Assembly: GCA_024220505.1 (NCBI GenBank)
Contig: JAKZZE010000011.1
Location: forward strand, 434,001-498,000
Source of the DNA: Rhizopus arrhizus
Taxonomy: Eukaryota > Mucoromycota > Mucoromycetes > Mucorales > Rhizopodaceae
DNA length: 64,000 nt
Direction of reading: 5' to 3'
Under the pieces are notes generated by a model. That model did no database searches, was not told the DNA's origin, and worked only from the letters and a program-made list of their open reading frames with translations. The translations under genes and the position numbers were made by a program. Shown one piece after another: positions 11,379 through 23,654 of the stretch (positions are counted from its first letter, which is position 1; every line of letters starts with the position of its first letter).

Positions 11379-12119
11379 TTAATAGAATGGAAAGTAATAA
11401 GCGAATATGCTTCTAACTTGATGAGTCACGCCAGCTTCAGATAACCAAGTTGTGTTCTGTTCCATACTTGATGGGTATCCGTAAGCTTGAATATTTGCTA
11501 TAGGGTCACAACAATGTGCATTTAGACGCATGATTTTGATTGTATAGTCTTTATTCATTAATCCTTGCATGTCTAAGCTATGGTATTGATAAGCAACCAA
11601 GTAAAGATCTGATTCAGATAGCCTAAGACGGTGAGATAAGCTGAATAAGATTGATTTAAAATACTTTGGATGGTGATATTCTTCTTTCATACAATATTTA
11701 ATAAAAGTGGCTAATTGATGCCAGAATTGCACTTCAGTAGTAGAAGATAAAAGTTGAGACCAATAGAATTGATCAATATCAGTATAGATAAGGCCTTGTC
11801 TCTGTGTTTGATCTTGATAATTACATGCTATTGTAGCGGATCGTTTTCTGGGTTGAGATATAAAGGACAAATTGAGATGTTGCTGAGATAATGTTCTAGA
11901 GTGACATAACGACTTTCTTAATGTGGTATCATACATTAGATTGCTATGTCGTGTAAAGTAGTAAGATGAATATTTTTTATTGTCTGATTGAAAGAATAGG
12001 CTTAGTTCATACTTTGTTCCTTATAAGATTGCCGTACCTCCTAGATTAAATGCATTATCGCGTATATTAACTGTGTGGACATCATTGGTAAGTAAAATCG
12101 TATCAAAAGATGGATCCAT
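11379..12119 (-). CDS. Hypothetical protein, 228 aa
   Basis: Two exons: 12119-12038 and 11983-11379. A 54-bp GT-AG intron joins them in frame, extending the protein upstream of the first in-frame Met of exon 2. The product starts MDPSFDTILLTNDVHTV. It has a Ser/Arg/Gln-rich linker, then a helical-looking segment (YWSQLLSS, FWHQLATFIKYCMKEE, FKSILFSLSHRL, DLYLVAYQYHSLDMQ) and a tail ending FAYYFPFY. The helical part faintly resembles a cyclin-type fold (a short helix series with a hydrophobic FI..C pattern), but I would not call it. It is divergent from the Tag1-like gene, with 210 bp between the start codons that must hold both promoters. Confidence 0.6.
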
Positions 12120-12329
12120 ATTTCATTTATAAAAATTAAATAAAGTAGAAAAGAAAAAAGAATGAAATAAATAAGCACGCTTGTCATTTAAAGGAGAAAT
12201 ATCACAAGCATGAATTTCAAGTATTGCGGAGTTGTAATTTCAAAAAAAAGACATTTGGGGTCATTTGTGTAGATTTTTTTTTTGTTTTCTTTTTTTCCTT
12301 TTCTTTTTCCTTTTTTTGATTTAATAATA

Positions 12330-14921
12330 ATGAATAGTAATCAAACAAGTAGAGGTGAACCATCTTCATCGAAATATGTACCAACTGAGAGATCATCATT
12401 AACAAGTAATAAAAAGGAGAAATATCCAGCACTTGATCAACAACCACAACCAGAGACATATGGTACTATTGAGGAACCTATATCTATCACAGAACCTAAT
12501 TTACATGATACCTACCGAAACAAAAAGCTTTGTACATATATCATTTTATTCATCACTATTATTACTACACTTATTATATTTATTCTACTGTGGATTGCAC
12601 CTACATTTGCTGAAAGAACTATAAAAGAAGGTGTTCAATTTAAGTTTCAAACAGCCTCGATTCTCAATGTGTCCAAAGAAAATACAATGTCGATGCATGT
12701 CGTAGGTCAGATACAACTGGAACCAACTCTCTACAGTTGGTCAAAACAGTTCAGCAAAGTATTTGGGCAAGTGAATATCAATCCAAGCGAATTGTCTGTA
12801 ATGCACGCTGATCAAACGATAGGTATCATCGGGTTACCTGCTCTGTCACTTAATGCGTCGTCGGCTTTTACGGAGTTTGATTTCGTTACTAGATTTATCA
12901 TTCAAGATAGTCATGCCTTCATGAGTTTCTGTAAACAAGCTGTGGAAGCCCCCACAGTAATCTGGCATATAATTGGTCCTTTATCAATTGGAATAGGATG
13001 GGTCCCGTTTCATTCAACTGTGGAATTGGACAAAAATATAGAACTAGAAGGTGTGCTAAGAGGGATCAAGGATTTTATTTTGATTAAATGCTAACTTTAT
13101 TATATTAACTTTTATTATAAAATAAAGGTATGAACGGTTTAAAAGAAACAAAGATGCAATCAATATCCTTTCCTGGGGCCAATCCTCTTGGTGGGGTATC
13201 AATATCAGGTACTGTAGGTTTATTTAATCCTTCTGATGTACTCAGCCTTCGGTTGGGCGATGTTGATTTTGGAATATATTTGCCTGGTACACAAGGAGAC
13301 AGTCAGATTGCTATAGTAAGAGCCATAGATGCTAATCTACAAGGCAACCGCATGAATTACTTTAATGTGACCGGTCGCACGCTTCCTTTTGCTTCAGATG
13401 CTGAGGGATCCATGTCTTCTTTTCTTACCCGGTACCTGCATGGCGAAAGCAGTATTGTTCACGTTCGCGGTAGCTCATTTGGTCCTGATCCCAATCAACC
13501 CACTAACACACCTAGTTGGCTACAAGATGCACTTGGAGCTATCACAATTGCGGTCCCTTTCCCGGGTGCAACTGAGACGGATCTCATTCAAGACTTGGAC
13601 CTCTCTCATATTAAAATTGACTTTTCCCCTTCCGGACACCCTCTCATCTCTGCAGATGTCGTCACATATCTCAAACAGCCAAATGAGTTCAACTTTGATC
13701 TTGATATAACCGAAATTGATCCAGTTGTCTATTTATACCTCAATTATGATTCACTTCATGCCTTTGCTATTGTTCAATCAGACTCGCCTTGTCCTGCTCA
13801 AACTACCAAATCTGGTGATCATCAATTGACTGTAAAATCAAAGATAGTCAAAGCACCCTTTCAGATCTTGCCAGGTGGGCAAAAAGATTTTGAAGAATTC
13901 TTGAATCGTGTCTTTTATGAAAAGAAGGGAAAAGTCTATATTCGTGGAAATTCTGACGCTCAAGTAGATAGTGCCTTTGGACATATTGCTGTACATGACT
14001 TGGAGTTTAATGGAGTGATCGAGATCCAAGGTATGCAAGGACTTGTACACCCTCAAGTAACCTCTGTTTCAATTGTTCGAGGCTATCAAGACGCACTTGA
14101 AATCAGCACAACACTCAAGATTTATAATCCTTCTAATGCGGCTGTTAACTTGGGTGATCTTCATATGGCCTTATTATATGATGACCACGTTATAGGAAAT
14201 GCGTCAATACTTTCTTTAGCTTTAGATGCTGGTGTAGATAATCATCTCAAAGTTTCTGCATGGTTGCAAGGAAATAATCCGCATGTCATTGAGTTTATTG
14301 GTGAATACATTTCAACTGGTAAGAATAAAAAACTGCATGTTTAATTTACACTGTTTCTAAATGCGTATAGGCATATCGAAGCTATCCAATGTTAACTTGA
14401 CAATTTCAGGGAATTACCCAAATGCCACGAGCTCTGAATTCTTACGCTCACTAATCCACAACTTGACTTTGAGCGTACCTGTGCCACCATTTGATAAAGA
14501 ACCGCTTTTAGCAGACTGCCAAATGAACTTGCTTTCTTCCACAGTAGTTATGAGCCTTCGTAACCCATTCCCAGGTATAGTCATGACAATCAATAACATT
14601 AATGCTTCTGCTACATATGATATTTATGAGATTGGCAACATGGCGGCTGATTTTGAAGACCCAGGAGAAGGTTGGAAAGAAGGACCGATGATATTACCTG
14701 GTCCTATTTGTGATGTTCAGTGCAAAGGTATCGTAATCAAGTCTGAAAAGATTCCTGTGATAACAAAAAAATTGGGATATGATGCAATCAAAAGGGCTCT
14801 TGGTGGATCTATTGTCGTCTCTGTGGAAAGCCAAGTCGGTGTCATGCTGGGTAATTTCAATTTGGAAAATTTGCGTTATGTTCAGAATAATATTACTACA
14901 AAAGTGAGAAAAGGATTTTGA
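12330..14921 (+). CDS. DUF3712-family (Tag1-like) single-pass membrane protein
   Basis: Three exons: 12330-13050, 13128-14318 and 14371-14921, 820 aa. Intron 1 (77 bp) carries a textbook TGCTAAC branch site. The N-terminus is a Ser/Pro/Gln-rich cytosolic tail of about 70 residues, then one membrane helix (YIILFITIITTLIIFILLWI). A long beta-rich lumenal part follows, made of repeated LEA/DUF3712-like modules (for example GVSISGTVGLFNPSDVL, LEISTTLKIYNPSNAAVNLG and MSLRNPFPG), each with a hydrophobic strand and an NPS/NPF turn. In yeast the related vacuolar membrane protein Tag1 has this layout and is linked to termination of autophagy. That role is inferred for this copy. The start at 12330 was preferred over an upstream in-frame Met at 12282, which would add only T-tract-encoded residues. 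Confidence 0.85.
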
Positions 14922-15526
14922 AAACAAAAAACCACTTTTGACAATAAATAAAAATTTAATCCAAATAGATAATGGTTTTACTTTTTTTTAAAAAAAAGAA
15001 GAAATACTATTATTAAACAAATGCTGTACGCAAAAAGAAATGAAAAGCATATTTGATAGATGCTGTATTTTTCAAGAAAAGATAGTAATTGCACAGGAAT
15101 TCTAGCTTCAACGTATTCCATTCCATTTTTGATGTGAAGATTACGCTGACAACCACAAGCTTACAAATAAGCACCTTCAGTAATCTTCTTGTCTGTGATT
15201 TAATGTGCAGAAAATGTTTTTAAAACTTAAATAAAATTTGGCTGATTATTGTATTTTATTTATTTTTAACTTTTTCTCTTTTTTCATTATGGTTTTGTAA
15301 GATAGTAAATGCTTGTTATTTAGCTTTCATTGCGAGTATTTTATTTTCCCAATAATCACATTAAATTAACAGGCTTTCCATATGATCTAACGTCTCTGCA
15401 AAATATTTGATATAAACACATTTTTTACAATTAATTGACAAAGATGTTTTTAATGGAGCATGATAAATTACACTTATTTATGATAGTAATTTATAAATGT
15501 TTATTACGTTTATTTATTTTAAAAAC
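14922..15526. other. Intergenic between convergent genes
   Basis: A 3'-to-3' spacer between the Tag1-like gene and SEC31. It was searched on the minus strand for a further SEC31 exon encoding the usual C-terminal helical domain; none was seen. Confidence 0.55.
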
Positions 15527-18500
15527 TTAGTTATATCTTTGCCCTAAATTCTGAGGAGGACCTCGTGGGGGAGGCTGCAGAGGAGCGCGAGGTGGGCCTT
15601 GAGGAGGGCCTTGTGGAGGGCCCTGGGGAGGACCTTGAGGAGGGGCTTGGGAAAATGCCTGAGAAGGGCCTTGAGAGTATGTCTGGGGAGGGCCTTGAGA
15701 AAATGCCTGAGGGGGACCTTGGGGAGGACCCTGAGCAAAGTTCCTAGCGGCCATAGGGGGTGGAGGAATGGCATTTTGTGGTGGAGGAGGAAGCTGAGAA
15801 GTCATTTGCTGCTGTTGTTGTTGGGGTGGTGCAGCGAAGGAAGTTGCTGAAGGTTGAGAGGGAAAAGGTGAAGTAACTCTCTTGGCAGGGGCGCTTGCCA
15901 TATTGGGGCTTTTCACTTTTTTGGAGGCAGCTAGTGCCATAGGTGGATCATTCCAAGCACCTTGAGGCTTCTTAGGTGGGGCACTGGCTTGCTGGGAATG
16001 GAAGCGAGGGGAAGGTGCAACACCAGTGATAGGAGGTGGAGCAGGAATGGTAGGACGTGGGGTGCTTTGTGCAGTGGTATTGCCATACTGGTTAGCGCTA
16101 TAGGGGCTAGTTGTTGTTGCAGAATAATTGTTGTAGTCAGTAGGCTGATATGGCTGATAGGGTTGATATGAGGAAGTTTGTGTCTGAGAACCTGGGGTGT
16201 ATGCGCTACCAACAGGTTGATATTGATGAGTAGCAGCAGTCTCTGAAGGAGCATAGGTGTTAGCGGCAGGCTGGTACTGTTGACTGTACGATGTCGGTTG
16301 GGCTTGATTAAATGTACTAGCAGGCTGAGCAGGCAGGCTCTTTGAAGCAAAAGTGGTAGGCTGGTAAGATTGATAGGATGAATATTGTTGAGCCTGTGTG
16401 GCTTGTACTTGAGGGAAAGCGCTTGTAACTGGCTGTGCTGCTTGAGCTTGAGGAATAGCGGCGACAGCAGCAGCAGCAGATTCGTTAACAATTGGCTTGT
16501 TTTCAAAGGGAGCAACAGGTTGGGCATATAAACCAGCAATGGACGTAGGGCAAGCATGGTACACACGGTCACGGATAATGCTAAGTTTATCAAAAGTGGC
16601 CTTACGGTAGACAGCAGGTGTCAAACTCAAGTAAGTCAAAGCTGTAGTCAACTTGCCTTGATTAGCCAAAAGTTCTGCATATTCACAATACTTATCGTAA
16701 AGAGGAGAAAGAGGATATTCGTAGGACATCTTTGTTTCAGATGTTTCCAAAAGAGCAGTGTCCTCATAAGAAATTACTTTACGGAAGATTGTTACCTTTT
16801 CAATCAATTGTTGAAGGCTAAATGAATATGCATAATCGCTCTTATCTTTTTCAGCCATTTCCTCTTGTTCTGTGATCCAGATACGAGCTACTTTTTCCAA
16901 ATTGCCAGCGGCAAGATAGCAGAGTGTAGCACGACGTCTGAGTTCCTTTGCATTCTCAGAGCTGCTATCATTCAATGCTTCTTCAAGACGAGCACCTAAT
17001 GCTTCACAGTGATGTCTAAAGTCTTCTGCCTTTGCAAATGTACACAAAATGGCGACAGCGGATGTCCACTCTTCCAAAGACACAGCGGCAACAATGGAAT
17101 TCAAGTCCTCATCAATAATGCTTTCTAATAAACGAAGGTATGAAGTATTCTTTGATTGATGCTTGAAATAAGCTTGTTGAGTACGAAGTAAAAGGTCACC
17201 GCCGCCACATATAGCAAACATTAAAGCATCAGAAAACTTCTCTGTCGACAAGCAAAGGTTGACTGCAGATTCAAAATCACCCAGTACAACAGCACGCGTA
17301 ATCAAGCGATCAATGTCGGAGCTTCCTTCAGAATAAAGTTGAAGTGGTTCGAGTTGAATAGTGGATTGGATAGCTTCGGCAAGTTCTGCTTCTGGCGCAG
17401 TAGCTTCTTTCTTTTCGACTTGTGCTGCAAAGAAATCTTCATTGGCATTTTCTGATTGGAACAATCCAGAAACCGAATCAGATTGTGCTTCTTCTGATTT
17501 TTCATCTGGCCTCTCTGTTTCTTCAGTGGATGATGACTCCTGCTCAGTTACTTGTTCAGGCTGCTCAGAACTTTCGTCTTTTTCTTCTTTGGGTTCCAAT
17601 CCTTTCTTTTCTGCTGTTATCTTAGCTACTGCTTCAATAATTTCTGATTTTTGGAATCCAAGATAATTCATCAATTGCTCTCTAGCGTCAGGGGCCAACA
17701 AAGATTTGATGATTTCCCAACTCTCCTTCTCGTCTTTGTCCTGTTCAGAAAGTTGACGACGAGATTCGACTAATTGATCAATATCTTGTTGCTGCAAAGC
17801 AATCTCAAGCTCTTCCGAACGGCTGACAACTACTTTATCAGTTACGATAGATGTAACTGTAACAGCACGAGGGATTGATTGAGAAATTGCAGCTTGACCT
17901 GGAGGCAAGCTAGCAGCGACTTGAGCAGCTGCTTGCCCAGCTTTATTGTTGAATGATACAAGCTTTCCACCAAAGCTGAATGTGGCGCCAACAGGACGAC
18001 GAAGCCATTTGGGAGGATGTTTTAATGTAAAGCCAGCAGTAGTAGAAGTTGGGGCAGATGCCTTCAAGGCGGCTGTAAAGGGATCATCATTTGATGTATC
18101 AACAGCATTTGATGTTTCATTTTGTGACTCTGAGTTTTGAAGAGAATATACACTAATCTATTTTGAGTGGTTAAAGACAACCTATACACAAACACGTTTT
18201 ACTATCCATACCTTTCCATCAAAAGAAGCTGAAGCTAAGAGATCAGGATTGCGGGGACACCATTCAGCTTGGAAAGTCCAGTTATTGTTTTGGGCCACTT
18301 CACCAAGTAACTCACCAGAATTAGGGTTCCAAATAAGAGTCTTGCAATCTTTACCACAAGATATTAACAAATCTGAATCCTGTCTGCACCAAGAAACATC
18401 CAAAACACCCTTTGAATGACCTGCAAGAATTTTCTCAGGTGAATGGGCGTGTCGAAGATCCCAGAGGGTAACAACTGGATTTGAATCATCCTCGGATGCT

Positions 18501-19372
18501 GTAACCAATTGTGTAGCCTATTGTATACATTGCTTTTTTTTAGATAAAATGTGTTCATGTACAAGTCCTTTTATTACCACATCGGGATGCCAAGCTACTG
18601 AAGAAATAGTCTTACGACCAGAGATAACACCAGTATTAGGAGCAGAAAGAGTCATAACTTCTTTACGGTTACGAAGATCCCAAACGACGGTATGACCATT
18701 AGAAGAAGATGTTGCCAAAATGTGTTGTACTTGGCCGTTCCATCCAACGCTTGTGATATCATCTAACTTTGAAGATTTTGGACCAGGATTATAAGGTGTA
18801 TCGGGCTTAGTAAGATCCCAAATGTAAACTTCGTTGTTACTTCCTGCTGAAGCCAATAAATTGCTTTGAAATTTGTTAAAATCGAGTCCACGAATTTGAC
18901 CAGCGTGAGTTGAGTTGTCAAAAAGTTTAGCTTCTTCCTCACTATCAAAAAGTATAAATAAAAAATAAAGAAAACTACTAATTTCTTTACCTCTTTCCGT
19001 CGAGAATTTTTCTAGGATCCCAAAGCGTTAAATGACCATTTTCCAAACCACCAACGATGACGCCTTGAGGATTGCTGGCTGAAGCATTACCCCAAACTAA
19101 TTTATTGAATCTATACGAATTGAACTAAGAAACGAGATTCTTTTTGTTCATCTAAAATAAACTTACCTTGCAGAGCTCGCGATTTTACCAACTGAAGTGA
19201 CTCCTTGCGATGAGTTTTTAAAGTCGAGTTTAAACAATTCCAACTCGGATGTGTTTGAAAACGAGTCATCTAAAGCACCAGCAGCAGTACCGGCTGCAAG
19301 AAGAGGGGCTTGTTGTCCCGGACTCCAGGAAAAAGTGGCAGTATTGTTAATTTCGCTCAATCTTTTTGCCAT
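15527..19372 (-). CDS. SEC31: COPII outer coat protein Sec31
   Basis: Five exons: 19372-19167, 19110-18991, 18941-18578, 18517-18212 and 18157-15527, 1208 aa. Sec31 pairs with Sec13 to build the outer cage of ER-to-Golgi COPII vesicles. Order: a WD40 propeller (about residues 1-330, starting AKRLSEINNTATFSWSP; blades with LTLWDPRK, NEVYIWDL, HTVVWDLRN, VTLWDLRH and TLIWNPN), then the Sec13-binding insertion blade, then the ACE1 helical unit (FESAVNLCLSTEKFSDALMF, LLESIIDEDLNSIVA). A long Pro/Gln/Tyr-rich linker follows and ends in perfect PQG-P repeats (PPQGPPQGPPQ). The protein stops there. The helical SRA1-like domain found at the C-terminus of yeast and animal Sec31 is not visible. The exon 4 donor was placed at GTATGG so that SFDGK joins ISVYSLQ, as the family requires. 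Confidence 0.93.
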
Positions 19373-21166
19373 TATTCAAAAGAAAAAGAATCTAAAGGAA
19401 AAGATTAAGTCGTGTTTCTTGGTGATTACAGTAGAATGTATTTCCTTTACCAGATGAAGCAGTAACGGTAAAAGAAATAGTTATTTTAAGTAGATACGTG
19501 TTTCCTTAAATGAGGCCTAGTCGGAGTATAAAGTATGGCTGAATATCCTCGCAAATCACATCTCGCAACATACAAGAAATGATTTAACCTGCGCTAACAA
19601 ATATGCTTTCTTAGATGAATCAGTCAACAGAGGAGCTAAGTTTATGAACGACACCTGGTACTTGTTAAATACATGATTAGATGCTTAGAATTTTCTTAAA
19701 TAACATTACAACTTTCATAAGCTACTTGGGAATATTAAACATAAACTTATCCTAAAACGAGAGCGAGAGAAGGGACTTTTCTAGTTGGATGAAAAAATAA
19801 CTATAAGACAAGAAAAGTCATCATTCAATTATTCCCCAAATACTCATTCGTCGTCTGCATCTTCTTACTTTTTCTTTTTGATCTCGTATGTTCAACAGAT
19901 ACACTAACCAGGTATGATTAAATCTCACTTAAATATCTCGTCCAGAACATATAAATTTCTACGCTTTTAAATGAAACATTCGATTAAGCGTATTCAGATG
20001 ACTTGTAAAATAAGTATACTAGAATATATCTGACTAAACCTGCTTTTAATACAGAAAGCTTCATCGGTTCTTTATTAGTAATTAAATGAAATATGTATCT
20101 CCATCTTGATAATAATTATTCAATATAAAAGACAAATAGCAATGGCATTTGCTCCATCAACAGTATGAACAAAATCTAATAAGGCTTGAGTTCTATCATC
20201 GCATCATCCAATACCAACAATAAAAAATTGTGCGATAAGTATTTGACCTCTGAAATGAAACAGATTTATGATGTATATTCTTTTGGGATTCTTTATTGCA
20301 ATAACTTACAAACTATATTTTGTCACGATAAAAGCAGCATAAAGATTTATAAAAAGGGTTTTAATGAATCATAATGTCTTGTTTATTATATTGTTATGCT
20401 TTTCTTTTCCTTTTTTCTCTTAAATATACTAATTGATCAATGTCATTATCATCTAAATTTGAACTTGCTTTAATCAAAATACGTTTCTTACAGTAAGGCT
20501 TCAACATTGCATTGTTTATTTACCATTGCTTATCTTTACCACCAAATAGCAAATTAGATGGATAGGGTACTTTTTATTATAAAAGCTTTTGGAAAATACT
20601 ATACGCTTGATACTGCTTATATTTTTTATATTTTGAACACCAAACATCGAGTTTATCTAGGAAGATATATCTCAAAGCGTCAATACCATTAAACTGTGAT
20701 GAAAAATAATATAGAAAAAGACAAAGATACGGTATAACTGAGTTATTGTTTATCAGTAAAAGCGGATGCCATTTAAGCAAAGTTCTAGTTTATTGTCAGA
20801 TGTAGTTGACAAAGGTTTAATAGTAGTGTTTCAATATAATGGCAATATTAAGGGCTTCTTATACACTGTTACTTTCGTATAAAGTGTCTATTAACAGTGT
20901 AAATGAAACTAAATGTAAATATAAATGTTTATAGTTCATATTCTATAAATTTTGTTCGAACACAATACAAATGCCCGATCTTATTCACTTCTTTATTTTT
21001 CCTCATGACTTCATTGAACTGCCCAAATCTACTTTATAATCAAATCTAGCCAATATGGGCTACTATTTACCTCAATCACCAAAGGCATTGTTTTATATAA
21101 AATTCATCTCTTAATAAAATCCAAGTTATGTATTTTATTTATAAAAAATTACGCTACTCTTTAGAT
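19373..21166. other. 1.8 kb intergenic
   Basis: Upstream of SEC31 and downstream of RPS26. Only short AT-rich frames (such as 20186-20374 and 20577-20780), none convincing. No tRNA-like cloverleaf with a GGTTCGA arm was found by eye. Confidence 0.5.
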
Positions 21167-21731
21167 TTAAGCCTTCTACAATAATAAAAAATTCATTTTA
21201 GCTTATGCTCTCGTTGTACTCTTTTATATTTACCTTTTGGAATCTGAATCTAGGAGGAGGAAGACGGTTGCGACGGTCAACGGCAGAACGAACACGGACA
21301 ACACGAGCGTGAATAGCACAAGAGATACAGTAGTGAAGCTTAACGTACAACTTAGGAATAGCGTATTCTTCATAGATAGAGGCTTCTTGAAGATCGCGGA
21401 CAGCAGCAGTTTCTACCATGTTACGGATAGTGAAACGCTTGATGGCCTTATCCTATTTACATTATTGAAAAAATAGTTGAGCATCTCGAATCTTGCACAA
21501 ATTATCTTATTTTCTACCTTGGGAACGCAACGGTAACAGTTGATACAGCGAACGAACTTGGTGTGTCCACGTCCGTGCTTGTTACGTCCATTGTTTCTTC
21601 TCTTACAAGTCTACATTTATTTTGTAATGTCAAAGAAAAAAGAAAAATTAATACTGTTAAAACGATCAAGATGATCCTGTAATGATCTCAATTCATCATG
21701 TTTAGATGTATTGGTCTTCATGCTTTACCAT
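21167..21731 (-). CDS. RPS26: 40S ribosomal protein eS26
   Basis: Four exons: 21731-21729 (start codon only), 21610-21518, 21452-21234 and 21175-21167, 107 aa. The sequence follows eS26 closely: [66 protein letters not shown] and RLPPPRFRF. The two Cys pairs (CINC and CISC) form the zinc site. It sits at the mRNA exit channel of the small subunit. The first intron (118 bp) directly follows the ATG, and the last exon encodes only Lys-Ala-stop. An intron directly after the ATG is common in ribosomal protein genes. The C-terminal tail is shorter than in yeast or animals, and no longer tail was found downstream. Confidence 0.93.
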
Positions 21732-23262
21732 GATGGATGGATAGTGTTTTCTGAAAGGAGGATTTTATGATTTACCCATTCTTTGCTTTCTTTTGTGTTA
21801 TTTCATTCCCTTGCTAACTAAACTTTTTGTCCGGTCTGGGATTGAAATTCATAATTTAAGAAAGTTCAAGGGTCATTACCATGCAGAAAAAAGCCTGCTA
21901 ATTTACAAGCTTGATATTTGTATTAAAAATCACTTGTGGTTTGTTAATATACTGTATTATTCTATAAAGATACCATTTATATCAGACATTGATGAAAAAT
22001 TGATTGACTTGCTCCAAGTATACAGAAAGTCTTAGAGTAAACAGTAGCTTTGAAAAGATCGTAGCTTTAGCCAATAGTCTTAATACTACAAATAAATAAC
22101 AAAGAAAAGCACTATAAAGATAGTAATAATCATGAGCAAAACCATTGTATATGTACTCATTATTACGTGGGTTACTATTGATTGCGTGAGCATACATCGT
22201 AGTTTTTTTCTTTTTCTTTTTTTTTTTTTTTCGTTTACATTCTAAACAGCATATTTATACAAAAGATAAGTATAGTACAATTCATTAAAAAGCCTTGCCG
22301 TCTCTTTTTAATAAGAAATGGTGGCTAAATTACTCAAAACAAATGTATAATCCATGTCAATATTCATAAAAAGATATATTGTTTCCTTAAAATCTATTGC
22401 ATTTTTTTTAATACTTAACATATGCATCATTTAAATCGATAGCTATGTCTTATTAACTTGTAGTTTTAGTCTTTACAACCTCCCCCTTTTTTTCTTTAAA
22501 AAGGTTCACTACCTCTTCTTGTACCACCTAAGCTTGATCGTATCACACGCCATTTGATCAGTTTCTTTTTTTTTTTTTTTAATGAATGAAAAAGAATAAA
22601 ACAACACGTAATTTTTAGCTTGCTGTTTAATTTTGCTAATATCTGCAATATTAATTTCAAAATAACAAACGGTACCGTTAAACTTCATACTCATAAATTT
22701 ATAAAGCCTTATTACCATGTTACAATAGAAGAACTGTATGTAAAGTAATATCCATTATATTTCATAAAATCATGTCAATAAGCAACAACAAATCTTCAAA
22801 GCACTTTAACAAAATATCAAAGGATGACACCATGACTACGAGGCGTGTTTTGAAAGGCAGTCACAAGACGCGACTAGAACGCGATTACAAAATGCGACAA
22901 CAAAACATCATTACAAAAACATAAGTAAACAACATTTTGCTCGTAATTTGCACAATTTTTAAGAAAAATCAAAAGAGGGGCCATACTATCTATAGAAATA
23001 CACTTGCAGTGTTTTTTCTGCTGCTGTGTATATGATTATACATCTTAACCTGACAATATTAATTACTATAGTAAATGAAAGCGCGTTTTTTATACAATAA
23101 CTAATCCAAAATTATTATGAAACAAATCAATAAATTAATTTTTATTACAAAACTGCAAGCAGTTTTCGGAAAAGAAGAGAAAGAAGGAAAGCGGATTTAG
23201 ATGAAAGATGAGGAGGGAGACAAAGGGCAAAGAAAAGAGAGACAGAAAGGAAAGGAAGGGGC
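21732..23262. other. 1.5 kb intergenic
   Basis: RPS26 promoter side plus AT-rich spacer. The 80-codon frame at 21793-22035 has no recognisable features and is not called. Nothing else supported. Confidence 0.5.
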
Positions 23263-23654
23263 CTAGAGGTAACAGCCGTGAAGCTGATACCTCTTGGAAG
23301 GTGGTGGGCTGCTTGTTGCCCAGTTGTCTCCAGTCCACATCTTGGAGGGACGAGGAACCAAGGCAACACGACGTTTTCTCTCCTGCTCCTTCACCAAGGC
23401 CTTGACAGCCTTGATACCAATTTCCTTGGCGGTATTCTTCGTCCTAACCAGCGCTCTGTAATTAGTTACATACATATCAAAATGAATTCTACTTACTTTT
23501 TTATCATTATTTTTTTGAACAGGAGCGTCCTGTCGGAACGACTCCTGCCCATTTGCGCTCCACCTTCAACGCGTTCGGCGCGAAGGATTTCAAGCTTTGC
23601 TTGACATAGGCCATGCACTCTTGTTACTTGTCGGATCATTTCTTTGGGATTCAT
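23263..23654 (-). CDS. Small basic hypothetical protein, 116 aa
   Basis: Two exons: 23654-23497 and 23455-23263, with a 41-bp GTAAGT..ACAG intron that keeps the frame. The product starts MNPKEMIRQVTRVHGLCQAK and is strongly basic and helical (EILRAERVEGGAQMGRSRSD, KEIGIKAVKALVKEQERKRR). It ends in a Ser/Pro-rich tail. GC content is clearly higher than in the flanking DNA, which supports coding. The composition suggests an RNA- or ribosome-associated protein, but I recognise no family and assign none. The intron is at the short end for this window. Confidence 0.55.

Noticed and set aside
15565..15850. Plus-strand Glu/Gly- or Arg-rich frames
   Set aside because: Antisense shadows of the repetitive Pro/Gln-coding end of SEC31.
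21793..22035. 80-aa plus frame
   Set aside because: Ile/Leu/Lys-rich chance frame in intergenic DNA.
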